Part shown: piece after piece, positions 8,662 to 16,906 of the stretch | Layout: every line of letters starts with the position of its first letter | Position numbering within the stretch: position 1 is the stretch's first letter | Assembly: GCA_021779955.1 (NCBI GenBank) | Contig: JAJXZS010000050.1 | Location: 1 to 64,000 of the forward strand | Direction of reading: 5' to 3' | Length of the DNA: 64,000 bases | DNA from: Chloroflexota bacterium | GTDB taxonomy: Bacteria > Chloroflexota > Anaerolineae > Anaerolineales > Anaerolineaceae | Translations under genes and position numbers: made by a program | Notes under the pieces: generated by a model | What the model saw: only the letters and a program-made list of their open reading frames with translations | Databases searched by the model: none | What the model was told of the DNA's origin: nothing

Positions 8662-8766
8662 TTCGACGAGAATCGAGATTTGAGAATCGAGAATTGTCAA
8701 AACTGAGCTCTAAGCGACAAATTCCCCTTCCAATTTTGGGAGAGGAAGGCAAAACAATTTGTTCTC

Positions 8767-8933
8767 GTTCGAAGCCAAAGGTGCAAAAAAAACCGCTGCT
8801 AAGCGGTTTTCATTTTTCATGGCGGGGAGGGAGGGACCATGGCACTGACGCGCAGCGTCATGTGTTCGAACCCGAAGGTGCAAAAAAAACCGCTGCTAAG
8901 CGGTTTTCATTTTTCATGGCGGGGAGGGAGGGA
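8767..8933. repeat. Direct duplication of the tRNA-Ser(GCT) 3' end and its terminator
   Basis: Copy 1 is 8767-8836 and copy 2 is 8864-8933, offset 97 bases, with only two mismatches over 70 bases and identity over the last 59. Copy 2 contains the real 3' end of tRNA-Ser plus a terminator. Copy 1 holds the CCA, acceptor strand and terminator but no complete tRNA. The upstream part of the 255-bp gap 8662-8916 also has an 11-bp direct repeat at 8668 and 8682. No protein gene is credible here. Confidence 0.85.
8882..8907 (-). terminator. Terminator after the two tRNA-Ser genes
   Basis: On the reverse strand a 9-bp stem (arms 8899-8907 and 8886-8894, 4-base loop) runs into eight T. A second identical copy is at 8785-8810 in the duplicated segment. 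Confidence 0.88.
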
Positions 8934-9011
8934 TTCGAACCCTCGGTAGAGGTTTTAATCCCCTACAATCACTTAGCAGGCGATCCCGTTCAGCCACTCC
9001 GGCACCTCCCC
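8917..9011 (-). tRNA. tRNA-Ser (anticodon GCT)
   Basis: A 95-base class II tRNA with a 7-bp acceptor stem GGGGAGG/CCTCCCC, encoded CCA end, anticodon loop with GCT, long variable arm and T-loop GGTTCGAATCC. It lies downstream of tRNA-Ser(TGA) in the same direction, so the two are probably co-transcribed from the promoter at 9150. Its 3' end is duplicated downstream. Confidence 0.95.
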
Positions 9012-9039
9012 AGGTATTCAGTTTTTTCTTTCGGATGAA

Positions 9040-9127
9040 TGGCGGAGGGAGAGGGATTCGAACCCACGTTGGCTTTCACCAAACCTGTTTTCAAGACAGG
9101 CGCCTTAAACCACTCGGCCATCCCTCC
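9040..9127 (-). tRNA. tRNA-Ser (anticodon TGA)
   Basis: An 88-base class II tRNA with acceptor GGAGGGA/TCCCTCC, anticodon loop CTTGAAA giving TGA, long variable arm, T-loop GGTTCGAATCC and encoded CCA. It is first of a two-tRNA serine unit. Confidence 0.95.
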
Positions 9128-9149
9128 TTTTTCTCAGCAGGGCTTGACC

Positions 9150-9178
9150 ATTTTATCATGATTAGTACGCCCTAACAA
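9150..9178 (-). promoter_or_regulatory. Promoter of the tRNA-Ser unit
   Basis: On the reverse strand TTGTTA (9173-9178), 17-base spacer, TAAAAT (9150-9155). Predicted transcription start is about 15 bases before the first tRNA. Confidence 0.65.
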
Positions 9179-9190
9179 GGAAAGCGTATC

Positions 9191-9790
9191 TTAAACAGAT
9201 TCGTAGAAGGTGACCACGTCACCATCATCTTGTGCGAAGACTGAAGGCTTACGTTTGAGCAGCGCCAGCGCCACCCACGCATCGCCTACGGCTCCGCTGG
9301 CATTGAAAATGACCAGCAGCATCATCGCAAACACCCAGGAGAGCGGCACAAAGGTCATTGCGATTAAACCAAGGGCGGTGATCACAACCAGCGGGGCAAT
9401 TGCTGTGATGAAGTAAGGCCATTTGGCGAGATACCAACCCGGCGCCGCAGCGTAGGCATAATAGACCTTCAGCGCGAATTTGGGCCTCGTCCCGGTGAAG
9501 ATCCAGATGAAGATACCGTGAATCCCCTCATGGACGAGAAGCATCAGTGCCAGAACGATCACCAGAACAAAAATATCCAGCAGGCCAGATACGCCTGTCA
9601 ATGAGAAACGGTAAGACTCATTCGGGCGAACCGATGATGCGAAGGCGAAGATCAGAGGCGTAATGATGAAAAGAATCGCCAGGGCAGCCAAATTGGCAAT
9701 GAGCAGGTTCTTTCTCTCGCGCATATCCAGCTTCCAGGTTGCCTTGTAGCTTTCCGGTAATGCTTGCGTACTGCGAATGACCTCAACCAT
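9191..9790 (-). CDS. DUF3267-type putative membrane zinc metallopeptidase
   Basis: This 199-aa membrane protein has about four hydrophobic segments. The second ends in LLVHEGIHGIFIW, which holds an HExxH zinc-site motif (HEGIH). A later segment has the conserved-looking AAPGWYLAKWPYFITAIAPL. This matches the DUF3267 family of putative site-2-protease-like zincins. The start is supported by GGAGG a few bases before the ATG. The substrate is unknown and no partner is nearby. The C-terminal residues FAQDDGDVVTFYESV are soluble. Peptidase activity is inferred from the motif only. Confidence 0.8.
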   Translation of the reverse strand: MVEVIRSTQALPESYKATWKLDMRERKNLLIANLAALAILFIITPLIFAFASSVRPNESYRFSLTGVSGLLDIFVLVIVLALMLLVHEGIHGIFIWIFTGTRPKFALKVYYAYAAAPGWYLAKWPYFITAIAPLVVITALGLIAMTFVPLSWVFAMMLLVIFNASGAVGDAWVALALLKRKPSVFAQDDGDVVTFYESV

Positions 9791-9863
9791 ATCCCTCCAA
9801 TCTTTTGCCTGTTAACCGTTTATGTTTCGTATAATAATCATATCCCATTAGCTGGAGGTTAAG

Positions 9864-10745
9864 ATGCGATCCAGAAGGTCGATACTTTACGTGCCGGGCA
9901 GCGATCCACATAAGATGGAAAAGGCAGCCGATTCGGGCGCCGACAGTGTCTGTCTCGACCTCGAAGACGGGGTGGCAGAGAATCGTAAGGACGAAGCCAG
10001 GGGGCTGATCGAGAAAGCGCTGGCTAACCTGGATTTTGGCGGCTCGGAGAGGCTGGTGAGATTGAACGCCTTCTCCACCGGAAGGACTGAATTGGACCTG
10101 AAGGCTGTCCTCCGCGGCAAACCTGACGGCATTGTGCTGCCCAAGGTGGTTGATGCAGGCGAGGTAGTGAAAATCGATGCCATGCTCGAGAATGCCGAAA
10201 AGCAATACCCCGGGGGAGGCTACCGTATCGCCCTGATCGTGATCGTGGAAAGCGCGATGGGAATTTTGAACCTGCGCGAAATCTGCCGGGCATCCAGCCG
10301 GCTGCAGGCAGTCATCTTTGGCTCTGAGGACTTCCTGGTAAGCATTGGAGCCAGGAGGACTGAATCAGGCACCGAAGTGCTCTATGCGCGTAGCGCCATC
10401 GTGGTGACTACTGCGGCTTTTGGCCTTCAAGCCATTGACCTGGTCCAATTCAACTTCAAAGATCTGGAAATATTGGAAGAAGAATCCCGTCAGGGCTGCG
10501 CAATGGGATTCAGCGGCAAGCAGATCATCCACCCTGCGCAAATCGCACCGGTTCAAAATGCTTTCACGCCTTCCGCCGAAGAGATCAGCCAGGCGCTGGA
10601 AATTGTCCAACATGCAGAAGCCTATCAGGCGCAGGGACGCGGTGCGTTTGCCATGGGGGAAATGATGGTGGATGCGCCCGTCATAAAGCGGGCCGAAAAT
10701 GTACTCGCAAGGGCGAGGGCTGCCGGGGTTATCTCTCAAACTTGA
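9864..10745 (+). CDS. HpcH/HpaI aldolase (CitE-like) CoA-ester lyase
   Basis: This 293-aa TIM-barrel enzyme begins with the CitE signature RRSILYVPGSDPHKMEKA and contains LDLEDGVAENRKDEAR (CoA/phosphate side), VRLNAF, and the metal ligands Glu in IVIVESAMGI and Asp in FGSEDFL. KQIIHPAQI near residue 220 is the conserved loop closing over acyl-CoA. The family cleaves citramalyl-, malyl- or similar CoA esters to acetyl-CoA plus a keto acid. Which ester is used here cannot be decided. TATAAT at 9830 and GGAGG before the ATG indicate its own transcription unit. Its stop codon lies in a 20-base hairpin at 10731-10750 shared with the convergent gene's end. Confidence 0.88.
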   Translation: MRSRRSILYVPGSDPHKMEKAADSGADSVCLDLEDGVAENRKDEARGLIEKALANLDFGGSERLVRLNAFSTGRTELDLKAVLRGKPDGIVLPKVVDAGEVVKIDAMLENAEKQYPGGGYRIALIVIVESAMGILNLREICRASSRLQAVIFGSEDFLVSIGARRTESGTEVLYARSAIVVTTAAFGLQAIDLVQFNFKDLEILEEESRQGCAMGFSGKQIIHPAQIAPVQNAFTPSAEEISQALEIVQHAEAYQAQGRGAFAMGEMMVDAPVIKRAENVLARARAAGVISQT

Positions 10746-10764
10746 GAGATGGCGATCAGCCGTC

Positions 10765-11811
10765 TCAGCCGCAATCCAGGGCATCTGTCGGGACAGTGGG
10801 GGTAAAGACGACTTGCGGGGTAAGCCTTGGGATCGCGGTTGTGAGAATGGGGTCAAACGCCCCGGAAGAGTGCTGCGGAGTAAATGCAGACTTACGGACA
10901 TCCCCGTCAAAATTTTGGTATAACCAGCCAAAATAGAGACCCAGGCCGATAGCAAAGGCGATTGCCATGCCCACCAGAACCCACCTGAGAATGTGTCTGT
11001 TCCTCGCTTTGCCCGGTACCTTGTTGGGAATCTCGATGGCAATCATCGTGATGTTGTCTCGTCCGCCGCGTTCGAAGGCCAGTTTCTTGATCGCTGCCAG
11101 GCCATCATCAAGTCCCTGCGCGTTCAGCCGCGCAAGGATCTCGTCAGGAGTGACCATGTCTGAACAGCCGTCGGTGCACATGAAGACGATGTCCCAGGGT
11201 TTCAGGTCGAGCTTGGTATCTATCTGGCCATCCGGAAGGGTGATGCGCATGTCAAGGTCGGGATCGTACTCGGAACCGAGAAAACGCCGGATGACATGGG
11301 CGTTTGGGTGATTTTCGCTTTCTTCTTCTGTGATCGCGCCCGTCTCGAGGGCTTCCTGTACCCAGGTATGATCGATACTTAATTGGGTGATGGAGTTTTC
11401 ACGGACGAGGTAAATCCGGCTATCGCCGAGGGTGGCAATGCTCAACCTGCGCCCGCTGATCCAGGCACAGGCTGCCGTGGCAGCCATGCCGGCCTTGGCA
11501 GGGTCGTCGCGTACCTGGCGGTGGATGGCTTCATTGGCATCTTTGACCGCTTCCGGCAGCACCAGCGCAGGGTCGTCACTTGCGCTCAACAGGGCGTGTT
11601 CCGTAATGCCGTTGACCGCCAATTCGGCGGCCACCTCGCCTGCCGATTCGCCTCCCACTCCGTCGCATATGACGGCCAGGATGCCCGGCATGGCCGGAAA
11701 GCCTTCTGATCGGAAGGCAGTGATCGCATAGCGATCCTCATTCGTCTTGCGAACCAGGCCGGGATCGGTCAGCGCGACAAAGGGATAGAACGATTCGCGA
11801 ACCGTGATCAT
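10765..11811 (-). CDS. PP2C-family Ser/Thr protein phosphatase with C-terminal membrane anchor
   Basis: This is a 348-aa protein. Residues 1-250 form a PP2C domain: VALTDPGLVRKTNEDRY, ICDGVGGESAGE (metal site DG and GG), MAATAACAWISG, LGDSRIYL, FMCTDGCSDM and ERGGRDNITMI, so all metal-binding Asp motifs are present. A basic stretch and one transmembrane helix (about residues 264-287, VLVGMAIAFAIGLGLYFGW) follow, then a 50-residue outside tail. The start overlaps the stop of the VWA/FHA gene by 4 bases (ATGA), so the two are made together. It probably dephosphorylates Ser/Thr-phosphoproteins at the membrane. No kinase is in the window. Confidence 0.93.
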   Translation of the reverse strand: MITVRESFYPFVALTDPGLVRKTNEDRYAITAFRSEGFPAMPGILAVICDGVGGESAGEVAAELAVNGITEHALLSASDDPALVLPEAVKDANEAIHRQVRDDPAKAGMAATAACAWISGRRLSIATLGDSRIYLVRENSITQLSIDHTWVQEALETGAITEEESENHPNAHVIRRFLGSEYDPDLDMRITLPDGQIDTKLDLKPWDIVFMCTDGCSDMVTPDEILARLNAQGLDDGLAAIKKLAFERGGRDNITMIAIEIPNKVPGKARNRHILRWVLVGMAIAFAIGLGLYFGWLYQNFDGDVRKSAFTPQHSSGAFDPILTTAIPRLTPQVVFTPTVPTDALDCG

Positions 11812-13772
11812 CTTTGTTCCTCGACGGGAATGACCTGGATTCGCCGCGGCGTTGAACGGTGGATTTCGAAACGGAGCGGAATGCGGCCGATGTGGATCAG
11901 ATCGCCGTGTTCGAGCAGTGTTCCTCCCGAAGTGGTTGTACCCGTCAGGATGCCTGCGGGCCTGGCAGGCACCGGCACGTAATTGATCCATGTTCCAGCA
12001 AGCGAGCCGGCGTCTTCAAGTCGGTATTGGCCTTCTCCTTCTTTGACAATCATGGCGTGAACTTCGCTCACCGATTCTCCGCTCAGAAGAATGTCCACTT
12101 TCCGGGCATTGCTGCCGAGCAGGGTTTCTGATTTCGTGATGGCGATCCCTTCGCCCGGCAGGGGCTGAAGATCGTCAGTATTGCAGACGCGCAGTCTTGC
12201 CGGAGCTGCCGCCCCTCCTGCGACTCGCGGCCAATCCGGCTGCTCGAACTTGAGCGGGCGCACAACCGTCACCACCTGCTCGACCGCGACCGGTTGGGTC
12301 ACTGGATCAGTCTTTTTACGATCGAGGCGCATGCGGATACGTCCGGGCAGCTTGCTTCTTTTCAAGACAATCCATCCGAAGGCGATCACTGCGATCACGC
12401 CAAGGCCTGCAAGCGCAGCCCTCAATGGGTCGAACCAGGCAATCACCTTTTGAATCCCCGTTTTGGGTTTTGCTTCGATGACAAGTTTGACCGGTATCTC
12501 GATGGTCTGGTTGGTCATGCCCAACTGGTCTTCGAGCGTCACCTTGAGCAGGTGAGTTTCGCTGGCGGTGTACTCGCCAAGTTCCCATGTGAATACGTCG
12601 AATGGTGCGGCTGTGTTTTCAGCGACCAGCTTGCCATCGACGAACAGCCGGCTGGCGTTGAGGGTGCGTTGATGGCCGTCTGGAAATTCGATCATGATGT
12701 GAACGGCGGTGCTGGCAGGACCCAGTGAAAGCGCTCCTGTTTTCTCGTCTTTCGTCCATGCGCGGTCGACTTGAATGGGCGGGGAAAGGAAGATCGGAAC
12801 CGGCGATTGGACGTCCAATGAAAAGGGCATCTTGGCAGATTCGATGGTTGCCCCGCCGCTGCTGACTTTCACTGCGAGATCGAAGTTGCCTGATGAGCGA
12901 ATCTTTGTGGTGTAGGTCAACTGGTAAACGTATTTCAATGGGTTGAGATACGCTGCGATATCTGGCAGCGTTTCGGCCCCGGAAAATACGAAGAAGCTGC
13001 CGCCCGTGTCCGTCGCCGCCTTTTGCAGGACCATGGCCGCCTGGGTGGCCATGTAATTTTGCGGGCCGATCAGCCAGATGAACATGCGCACGCCCAGTTC
13101 GCCGGCGCGCTTTGCAGCATCCTGGATGCCGCTGAGTTGAGCATCTTCCGGGAGGGGGGTGATATAGAGCAAGACTTTGGTCTTGGTGATGTTGTCGCCG
13201 GCATCCGCTGCCTGATCGATGCCCGCAGTCAGGCTGGACATGGCGGGAGTCGCTTTGAGTAGATCGGGTTGGTAATTGTCAAGGGCGCTCTGCCATTGAG
13301 ACGGATCGGTGAGGCCGGACTGGATTGCGCCGTCGTTGTTGATGAGGCTGAAGTCGTCAGCCGTGGCTGCAGGTTCAGATCGGATCCAGGCCGAGAGGTT
13401 TTCCTTGATGCTGTCGAAGCGGACTTTCCCGGCATAGCGGTTGGCAAGAGTCGGGCCCTCGTTCACGGCTACGACAAAATGAATGCCTGGCTCGATCTTC
13501 TGCAGATCATTGATATCGACGGTCTGGCTGTTTTCGAGAACGCTAATATCGGCAGGTTGAAGGTCCTGGATGAATTCACCGTCCGCATTGACTGGCCAAA
13601 AGAACGCTGAGATTTGTGGAAATTGGCTTGTATCTGGGGCAGTCAATGTGATGGTATTTTCAGTCTGGCCCAGGGCGATGGCAGGCAGCGCCGCCAGGAT
13701 CAAGATCGAGAGCAGGATCACTGCCGCGAGCTTTCCCCCGGATTTCTTTATGAAATTCCGGATCATCTTCAT
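11808..13772 (-). CDS. Membrane protein with extracytoplasmic VWA-like domain and cytoplasmic FHA domain
   Basis: This 654-aa protein has a signal peptide (LAAVILLSILILAALPAIALGQ). A large outside part follows, with a von Willebrand A-like region (HFVVAVNEGPTLANR, TKVLLYITPLPEDAQLSG, RMFIWLIGPQ) and an immunoglobulin-like stretch near 330-430. One transmembrane helix is near 450-472 (GLGVIAVIAFGWIVLKRSK). A C-terminal FHA domain covers about 545-645 (SETLLGSNARKVDILLSG, VSEVHAMI, GTWINY, GDLIHIG). FHA domains bind phosphothreonine, so the protein may link an outside ligand to phospho-signalling. The partner phosphatase overlaps its end. Ligand and biological process are unknown. Confidence 0.88.
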   Translation of the reverse strand: MKMIRNFIKKSGGKLAAVILLSILILAALPAIALGQTENTITLTAPDTSQFPQISAFFWPVNADGEFIQDLQPADISVLENSQTVDINDLQKIEPGIHFVVAVNEGPTLANRYAGKVRFDSIKENLSAWIRSEPAATADDFSLINNDGAIQSGLTDPSQWQSALDNYQPDLLKATPAMSSLTAGIDQAADAGDNITKTKVLLYITPLPEDAQLSGIQDAAKRAGELGVRMFIWLIGPQNYMATQAAMVLQKAATDTGGSFFVFSGAETLPDIAAYLNPLKYVYQLTYTTKIRSSGNFDLAVKVSSGGATIESAKMPFSLDVQSPVPIFLSPPIQVDRAWTKDEKTGALSLGPASTAVHIMIEFPDGHQRTLNASRLFVDGKLVAENTAAPFDVFTWELGEYTASETHLLKVTLEDQLGMTNQTIEIPVKLVIEAKPKTGIQKVIAWFDPLRAALAGLGVIAVIAFGWIVLKRSKLPGRIRMRLDRKKTDPVTQPVAVEQVVTVVRPLKFEQPDWPRVAGGAAAPARLRVCNTDDLQPLPGEGIAITKSETLLGSNARKVDILLSGESVSEVHAMIVKEGEGQYRLEDAGSLAGTWINYVPVPARPAGILTGTTTSGGTLLEHGDLIHIGRIPLRFEIHRSTPRRIQVIPVEEQR

Positions 13773-13861
13773 ATGAGCTATTGTAAGTGAAAAAAGGCTC
13801 GCATACCTGTAAAGTCTTCTTTCAAACTCCGCTGGTTTCTCTTCTTCGTGAGGTTTCCAGC

Positions 13862-13890
13862 ATTATAAGCCATAACCCGGGTTCTTTAAA
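13862..13890 (-). promoter_or_regulatory. Promoter for the VWA/FHA - PP2C operon
   Basis: On the reverse strand TTTAAA (13885-13890), 17-base spacer, TATAAT (13862-13867). It lies in the 169-bp gap after guaA and gives a leader of about 80 bases. Confidence 0.55.
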
Positions 13891-13941
13891 GCGCGAGGTG
13901 CGCATGTTCTTCCGTCTCTATTGCGGGGTTCCTGTTGCTGC

Positions 13942-15498
13942 CTATTCCCACTCGATGGTCGCTGGAGGTTTGCTGGTGATATCGTAAACCACGCGGTTGA
14001 CGCCTGCCACCTCGTTGATGATCCGGCTGGAAACCCGTGCGAGCAAGTCGTGAGGGAGCGGCGCCCAATCTGCGGTCATGAAATCTTCGCTGGTGACCGC
14101 GCGCAAGGCAACCGTCTCCTGGTAGGTACGCCGGTCGCCCATCACGCCCACGGAATGAACCGGCAGCAGCACGGCGAAAGCCTGCGCCAGCGGTAGGTGA
14201 TCCCGGGTTTCTTGTGAATGCAGCCAGCCGGCAGCGATCAATTCAGACGTATAGATTTCATCCGCGGCGCGCAGCCGTTCCACCCGTTCCGGCGTGACCT
14301 CTCCGAGGCAGCGCACGGCCAGACCCGGCCCCGGGAAGGGCTGCCGCCAGACCATTTCATGCGGCAGGCCAAGCGTTTCACCAACCAGCCGGACTTCATC
14401 TTTGAAAAGCAGGCGCAGTGGTTCGATCAGCTCGAACTGCATCGTGCCGGGTAAACCGCCCACGTTGTGATGAGTCTTGATGGTCTGTGATTGGCTGTTG
14501 GAATGCGAAGAAGATTCGACAACATCGGGATAGATCGTCCCCTGCACGAGAAAGCGGGGATTTCCGGCTTTTTTGGCTTCATTCTCGAAGATGCGGATGA
14601 ACTTCTCGCCTATGATGCGCCGTTTCTTTTCTGGATCGGTGACGCCTTTCAGCGCAGAAAACATTTCATCCCCGGCGTTGACAACGACCAGCGAATGCCC
14701 CAGGTTGCGTGTGAATGCCGTTTCCACCTGCATCGCTTCGTTTTTGCGCAGCAAACCCGTATCGACGAAGACTGCAACGAGCCGGTCTCCGATGGCGCGG
14801 TGGACGAGCGCTGCAGCCACAGACGAATCGACGCCTCCGCTGGCCGCGACGATCACTCGTTCGCTGCCTGCTTTGGACCGGATCTGCTGCACGCTCGATT
14901 CGATGATGCCTTGGGGAGTCCAATCTGAAGCGCAGCCGCAGATTTCATGCACGAAGCGGCGCAAAATCTCCCGCCCGCCCGGAGTGTGATGCACCTCGGG
15001 GTGGAACTGCACGCCGAACCATTTCCTGCTCAGATTGCCCATGGCTGCGTACGGGCTGGATGCGCTGCGGGCAAGGGCCTGAAAACCCGGCGGCATGCTC
15101 TCGATGCGGTCTCCGTGCGACATCCAGACAGACTGGCTGCCCTGGGGTAGAAGGGGATTCTCGGCATCCACTTCAATTTGTGCGGAGCCATACTCGCGTT
15201 TCTCGCTGCCTGCGACCTCGCCGTGAAGGGCGTACGTCAGCGCCTGCATTCCGTAGCAAACCCCTAAAATGGGCAGGCCTGATTCCAGTATGGCGGGCTG
15301 AAGCTGGGGGGCATTGTCGTCATAGACTGAGTTCGGTCCGCCGGAGAGAATCCAGCCTTTGGGACGCAGCGCGCTCATGCCTGAAAAATCGGCATCCCAG
15401 GGGAAAATCTCGCTGTAAACCTGGAGTTCGCGCACACGGCGGGCAATCAGTTGGGTGTATTGTGAACCAAAATCGATAATGACGATCGAATCGGTCAT
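13942..15498 (-). CDS. guaA: GMP synthase (glutamine-hydrolysing)
   Basis: This 518-aa enzyme converts XMP to GMP using glutamine and ATP. The N-terminal class I glutamine amidotransferase domain has GVCYGMQ (nucleophile Cys) and [10 protein letters not shown] (His/Glu). The ATP-pyrophosphatase domain has the P-loop [12 protein letters not shown]. The C-terminal dimerisation domain ends [21 protein letters not shown], the family's typical end. I start at [17 protein letters not shown], 7 bases after GGAGC. It follows xpt by 21 bases in the same direction, a classic purine salvage/GMP pairing, so both are probably one operon. Confidence 0.97.
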   Translation of the reverse strand: MTDSIVIIDFGSQYTQLIARRVRELQVYSEIFPWDADFSGMSALRPKGWILSGGPNSVYDDNAPQLQPAILESGLPILGVCYGMQALTYALHGEVAGSEKREYGSAQIEVDAENPLLPQGSQSVWMSHGDRIESMPPGFQALARSASSPYAAMGNLSRKWFGVQFHPEVHHTPGGREILRRFVHEICGCASDWTPQGIIESSVQQIRSKAGSERVIVAASGGVDSSVAAALVHRAIGDRLVAVFVDTGLLRKNEAMQVETAFTRNLGHSLVVVNAGDEMFSALKGVTDPEKKRRIIGEKFIRIFENEAKKAGNPRFLVQGTIYPDVVESSSHSNSQSQTIKTHHNVGGLPGTMQFELIEPLRLLFKDEVRLVGETLGLPHEMVWRQPFPGPGLAVRCLGEVTPERVERLRAADEIYTSELIAAGWLHSQETRDHLPLAQAFAVLLPVHSVGVMGDRRTYQETVALRAVTSEDFMTADWAPLPHDLLARVSSRIINEVAGVNRVVYDITSKPPATIEWE

Positions 15499-15519
15499 TG
15501 GCAAAGCTCCGAATCTACT

Positions 15520-16092
15520 TTAATCGGTAAAGGTGATCGTGTTGTTGTCCAGGCTCGAAATCTTGACCAGGGAGACGATAGGCACGCCCAGGTAAGCCAG
15601 GGACTCGCGCCCGCCTTCGAAAGTTTTTTCGACGAGCGTGCCGATGCCAACGACACTGGCGCCGGCGGCTTGAGCAAGGCGCACCAGCCCCTGGATCGTC
15701 GCGCCGGTAGCGAGGAAATCGTCGATGATGAGCACGCGTTCATCGTGCTGAAGGTATTCGGGGGAGACGATCAATTCCACCATGTGACCCTTGGTGTGTG
15801 ACGGTGCAATGGTGAGATACACCGTATCCGGCATGGTGACCGGGCGGGTCTTGCGCGCATAGACTACGGGAATGCGCATGTGCAGTCCGGCCATCAGCGC
15901 CGGCGCGATGCCCGAAATTTCAGCGGTGAGAATGCGCGTGGCTTGAACATTGCCGAACTGATGGGCGAATTCTACGCCGCACGCATCCATCAGGTCGGGA
16001 TCCACCTGGTGGTTGATCAGGCTGTCTACTTTGAGGATCCCATTTCCCAGGATTTTGCCTTCACGGCGAATTCGTTCACGTAATAAGTCCAT
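15520..16092 (-). CDS. xpt: Xanthine phosphoribosyltransferase
   Basis: This 190-aa type I phosphoribosyltransferase has the PRPP-binding motif VLIIDDFLATGAT. N-terminal residues GNGILKVDSLINHQVDP and the block YARKTRP match the Xpt subfamily, which turns xanthine and PRPP into XMP. The start is set by GAGGAG 5-6 bases before ATG; a longer frame begins 18 bases upstream. Its product XMP is the substrate of GuaA encoded directly downstream. I looked for a purine riboswitch in the upstream gap and saw none. Confidence 0.95.
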   Translation of the reverse strand: MDLLRERIRREGKILGNGILKVDSLINHQVDPDLMDACGVEFAHQFGNVQATRILTAEISGIAPALMAGLHMRIPVVYARKTRPVTMPDTVYLTIAPSHTKGHMVELIVSPEYLQHDERVLIIDDFLATGATIQGLVRLAQAAGASVVGIGTLVEKTFEGGRESLAYLGVPIVSLVKISSLDNNTITFTD

Positions 16093-16192
16093 GAGAGCTC
16101 CTCTTTTCAAGTTGTACAGACAATTTTACCGCTTCCCATACCCTTTTTACACCTTGACAGGGCATAATTTCCTTAAAAAAAGGAAAATGGGT

Positions 16193-16203
16193 TGTGTTAG
16201 AAT
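16193..16203 (+). promoter_or_regulatory. Extended -10 promoter directly before maf
   Basis: TGTGTTAGAAT contains TG, one base, then TAGAAT (16198-16203). No good -35 lies 17 bases upstream. The ATG of maf starts 9 bases after the hexamer and no Shine-Dalgarno is present, so the transcript may be nearly leaderless. An inverted repeat (TTTCCTT 16168-16174, AAGGAAA 16180-16186) sits just upstream. Confidence 0.5.
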
Positions 16204-16211
16204 AAAAACCA

Positions 16212-16871
16212 ATGAGCCGGGTCCCCCCAATTCTGCTGGCATCCAATTCTCCCAGGCGTAAAGAGCTGATGGGCTGGATTTCGCTTGACTTTTCGGTGCG
16301 GGCGGTCGATATCGACGAAATGGTGCTGCCTGCGGAAGATCCCAAAGAATATGTCGCGCGTCTTTCGCGCAGTAAGGCAGAGGCCAGCGCGAAGGAGAAT
16401 CCCTGGCGGTTGATTCTTGGCGCCGATACGACGGTTGCAGACGGGAACGAAATCCTGGGCAAACCGCTGGATAGGATAGACGCCAGGCGGATGTTATCGC
16501 AGCTCCGCGGGCGCGTGCATTGGGTGCACACCGCCCTGACTTTGATCGATGGCACGAACGGAAGGCGCGTGAGTGAACTCTGCTCCACCCCTGTCGAAAT
16601 GCGCGATTATTCAGACGCCGAAATCGAGACCTACCTGGATACCGGCGACCCGATGGACAAGGCGGGCGCTTATGCCATCCAGCATGCGGGGTTCCATCCT
16701 GTCGTCAACATGGCCGGATGCTTCGCCAGCGTGATCGGCCTGCCGTTGTGTCATCTCGTGCGAGGGTTACGCAAACTGGGGTATGATGGCCTTGACACCG
16801 TACCTGTGACCTGCCAACAAAATCTGCGTTATGATTGCCCTGTGACGCAACAAATCCTGAACGGACAATAA
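16212..16871 (+). CDS. maf: Maf-family nucleotide pyrophosphatase
   Basis: This 219-aa protein hydrolyses non-canonical or excess nucleoside triphosphates (dTTP/UTP or modified bases in characterised members) and has been tied to septum formation. The signature ILLASNSPRRKELM is at the N-terminus, followed by ILGADTTVADG (catalytic Asp region), GKPLDR and DKAGAYAIQHAG. It is slightly longer than usual by a C-terminal tail of about 30 residues (LDTVPVTCQQNLRYDC) that is not typical of the fold. It heads a probable operon with the PBP, rsgA, epimerase and NlpC/P60 genes. Confidence 0.92.
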   Translation: MSRVPPILLASNSPRRKELMGWISLDFSVRAVDIDEMVLPAEDPKEYVARLSRSKAEASAKENPWRLILGADTTVADGNEILGKPLDRIDARRMLSQLRGRVHWVHTALTLIDGTNGRRVSELCSTPVEMRDYSDAEIETYLDTGDPMDKAGAYAIQHAGFHPVVNMAGCFASVIGLPLCHLVRGLRKLGYDGLDTVPVTCQQNLRYDCPVTQQILNGQ

Positions 16872-16906
16872 GGAAGAATATCCCTGGCGTTTGCCAGGAG
16901 GTGACA

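Noticed and set aside
8694-9038. Forward open frame of 114 codons
   Set aside because: It reads through the duplicated terminator and the reverse complement of tRNA-Ser(GCT); the sequence is RNA gene and repeat, not a protein.
16093-16211. Possible purine riboswitch upstream of xpt
   Set aside because: The gap lacks the conserved loop and junction sequence of purine aptamers; only a short inverted repeat is present.
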